From: Closterium sp. NIES-65
Lineage: Eukaryota; Streptophyta; Zygnematophyceae; Desmidiales; Closteriaceae
Assembly (NCBI GenBank): GCA_948144175.1
Contig: CANXME010002538.1
Coordinates: 959,501 to 1,023,500, forward strand
Direction: 5' to 3'
DNA: 64,000 nucleotides
The notes below the pieces were generated by a model. It saw only the letters and a list, made by a program, of their open reading frames with translations, had not been told where the DNA came from and made no database searches. A program made the position numbers and the translations under genes. Positions 63,920 to 64,000 of this stretch are shown one piece after another. Positions within the stretch are counted from its first letter, which is position 1. The number at the start of each line of letters is the position of its first letter.

Positions 63920-64000
63920 TGACAGAATGAACAAGAGTGAATGCACTAGGAAAGGGGTGGTACAAGAAAGAAAACCTAAAAATGTTGTACCCTATAGGAA
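63920..64000 (-). mobile_element. Partial Copia LTR at the window edge
   Basis: Starting TGACAGAATGAACAAGAGTG at 63920, the - strand reads ...GTACAACATTTTTAGGTTTT and GTGCATTCACTC...CATTCTGTCA, similar to the LTR at 4399-4517. No PBS follows on its inner side to the left, so this is a 3' LTR (body beyond the window) or a solo LTR. Confidence 0.65.

Noticed and set aside
63261-63965. 234-codon - strand frame with an LQRWQAAQ-like repeat
   Set aside because: Start codon lies inside a Copia LTR and the only structure comes from a 24-bp minisatellite.

Overview
This is nuclear eukaryotic DNA dominated by retrotransposons. It has spliceosomal introns with GT-AG junctions, a plant-type NEN exonuclease gene, an F-box/leucine-rich-repeat gene, an intron-borne tRNA-Gln and telo-box motifs (AAACCCTAA) in the LTRs. 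My inference is a streptophyte, most likely a charophyte green alga such as Closterium; I could not confirm this by search.

Layout. 1-4517: broken Ty1/Copia debris (a + strand RT/RNase H piece, an inverted integrase piece, a 3' end with LTR). 5462-12129: a seven-exon NEN-type DEDDh exonuclease gene whose introns hold arrays, degenerate copies of its own exon edges and a tRNA-Gln(CTG). 13649-16042: an intronless F-box/LRR gene on the - strand, convergent with it. 16.1-23.8 kb: almost pure minisatellite and polypurine/polypyrimidine DNA, with a solo LTR at 19828-19956 and a 33-bp array with a roughly 296-bp higher-order period. 23827-28303: a Ty3/Gypsy element with a 5-bp target duplication and a deletion fusing integrase to its 3' LTR.

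From about 28.85 to 61.04 kb lies one old LINE on the - strand. It is split into four pieces by three separate Copia insertions: E2 at 29026-39957, E1 at 45027-52452 and E3 at 53112-60785. Each Copia has roughly 130-bp LTRs and a perfect 5-bp target duplication (TCCAC, GAGAG, CCGCG). When each insertion and one duplication copy are removed conceptually, the LINE frame continues across every junction. LTR divergence orders the insertions: E1 oldest (7 differences), then E2 (2), then E3 (0). E2 carries an in-frame 3.4-kb internal duplication, E1 lacks the Gag N-terminus, and E3 is one TAG codon short of an intact polyprotein.

61.3-64 kb: a small two-exon gene for a predicted secreted/membrane protein, gene-poor DNA, and the start of another Copia LTR at the window edge. 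Working host genes are few (NEN-like, F-box/LRR, the small membrane protein, the tRNA). Every autonomous element seen carries at least one disabling lesion, although E3 is close to intact.
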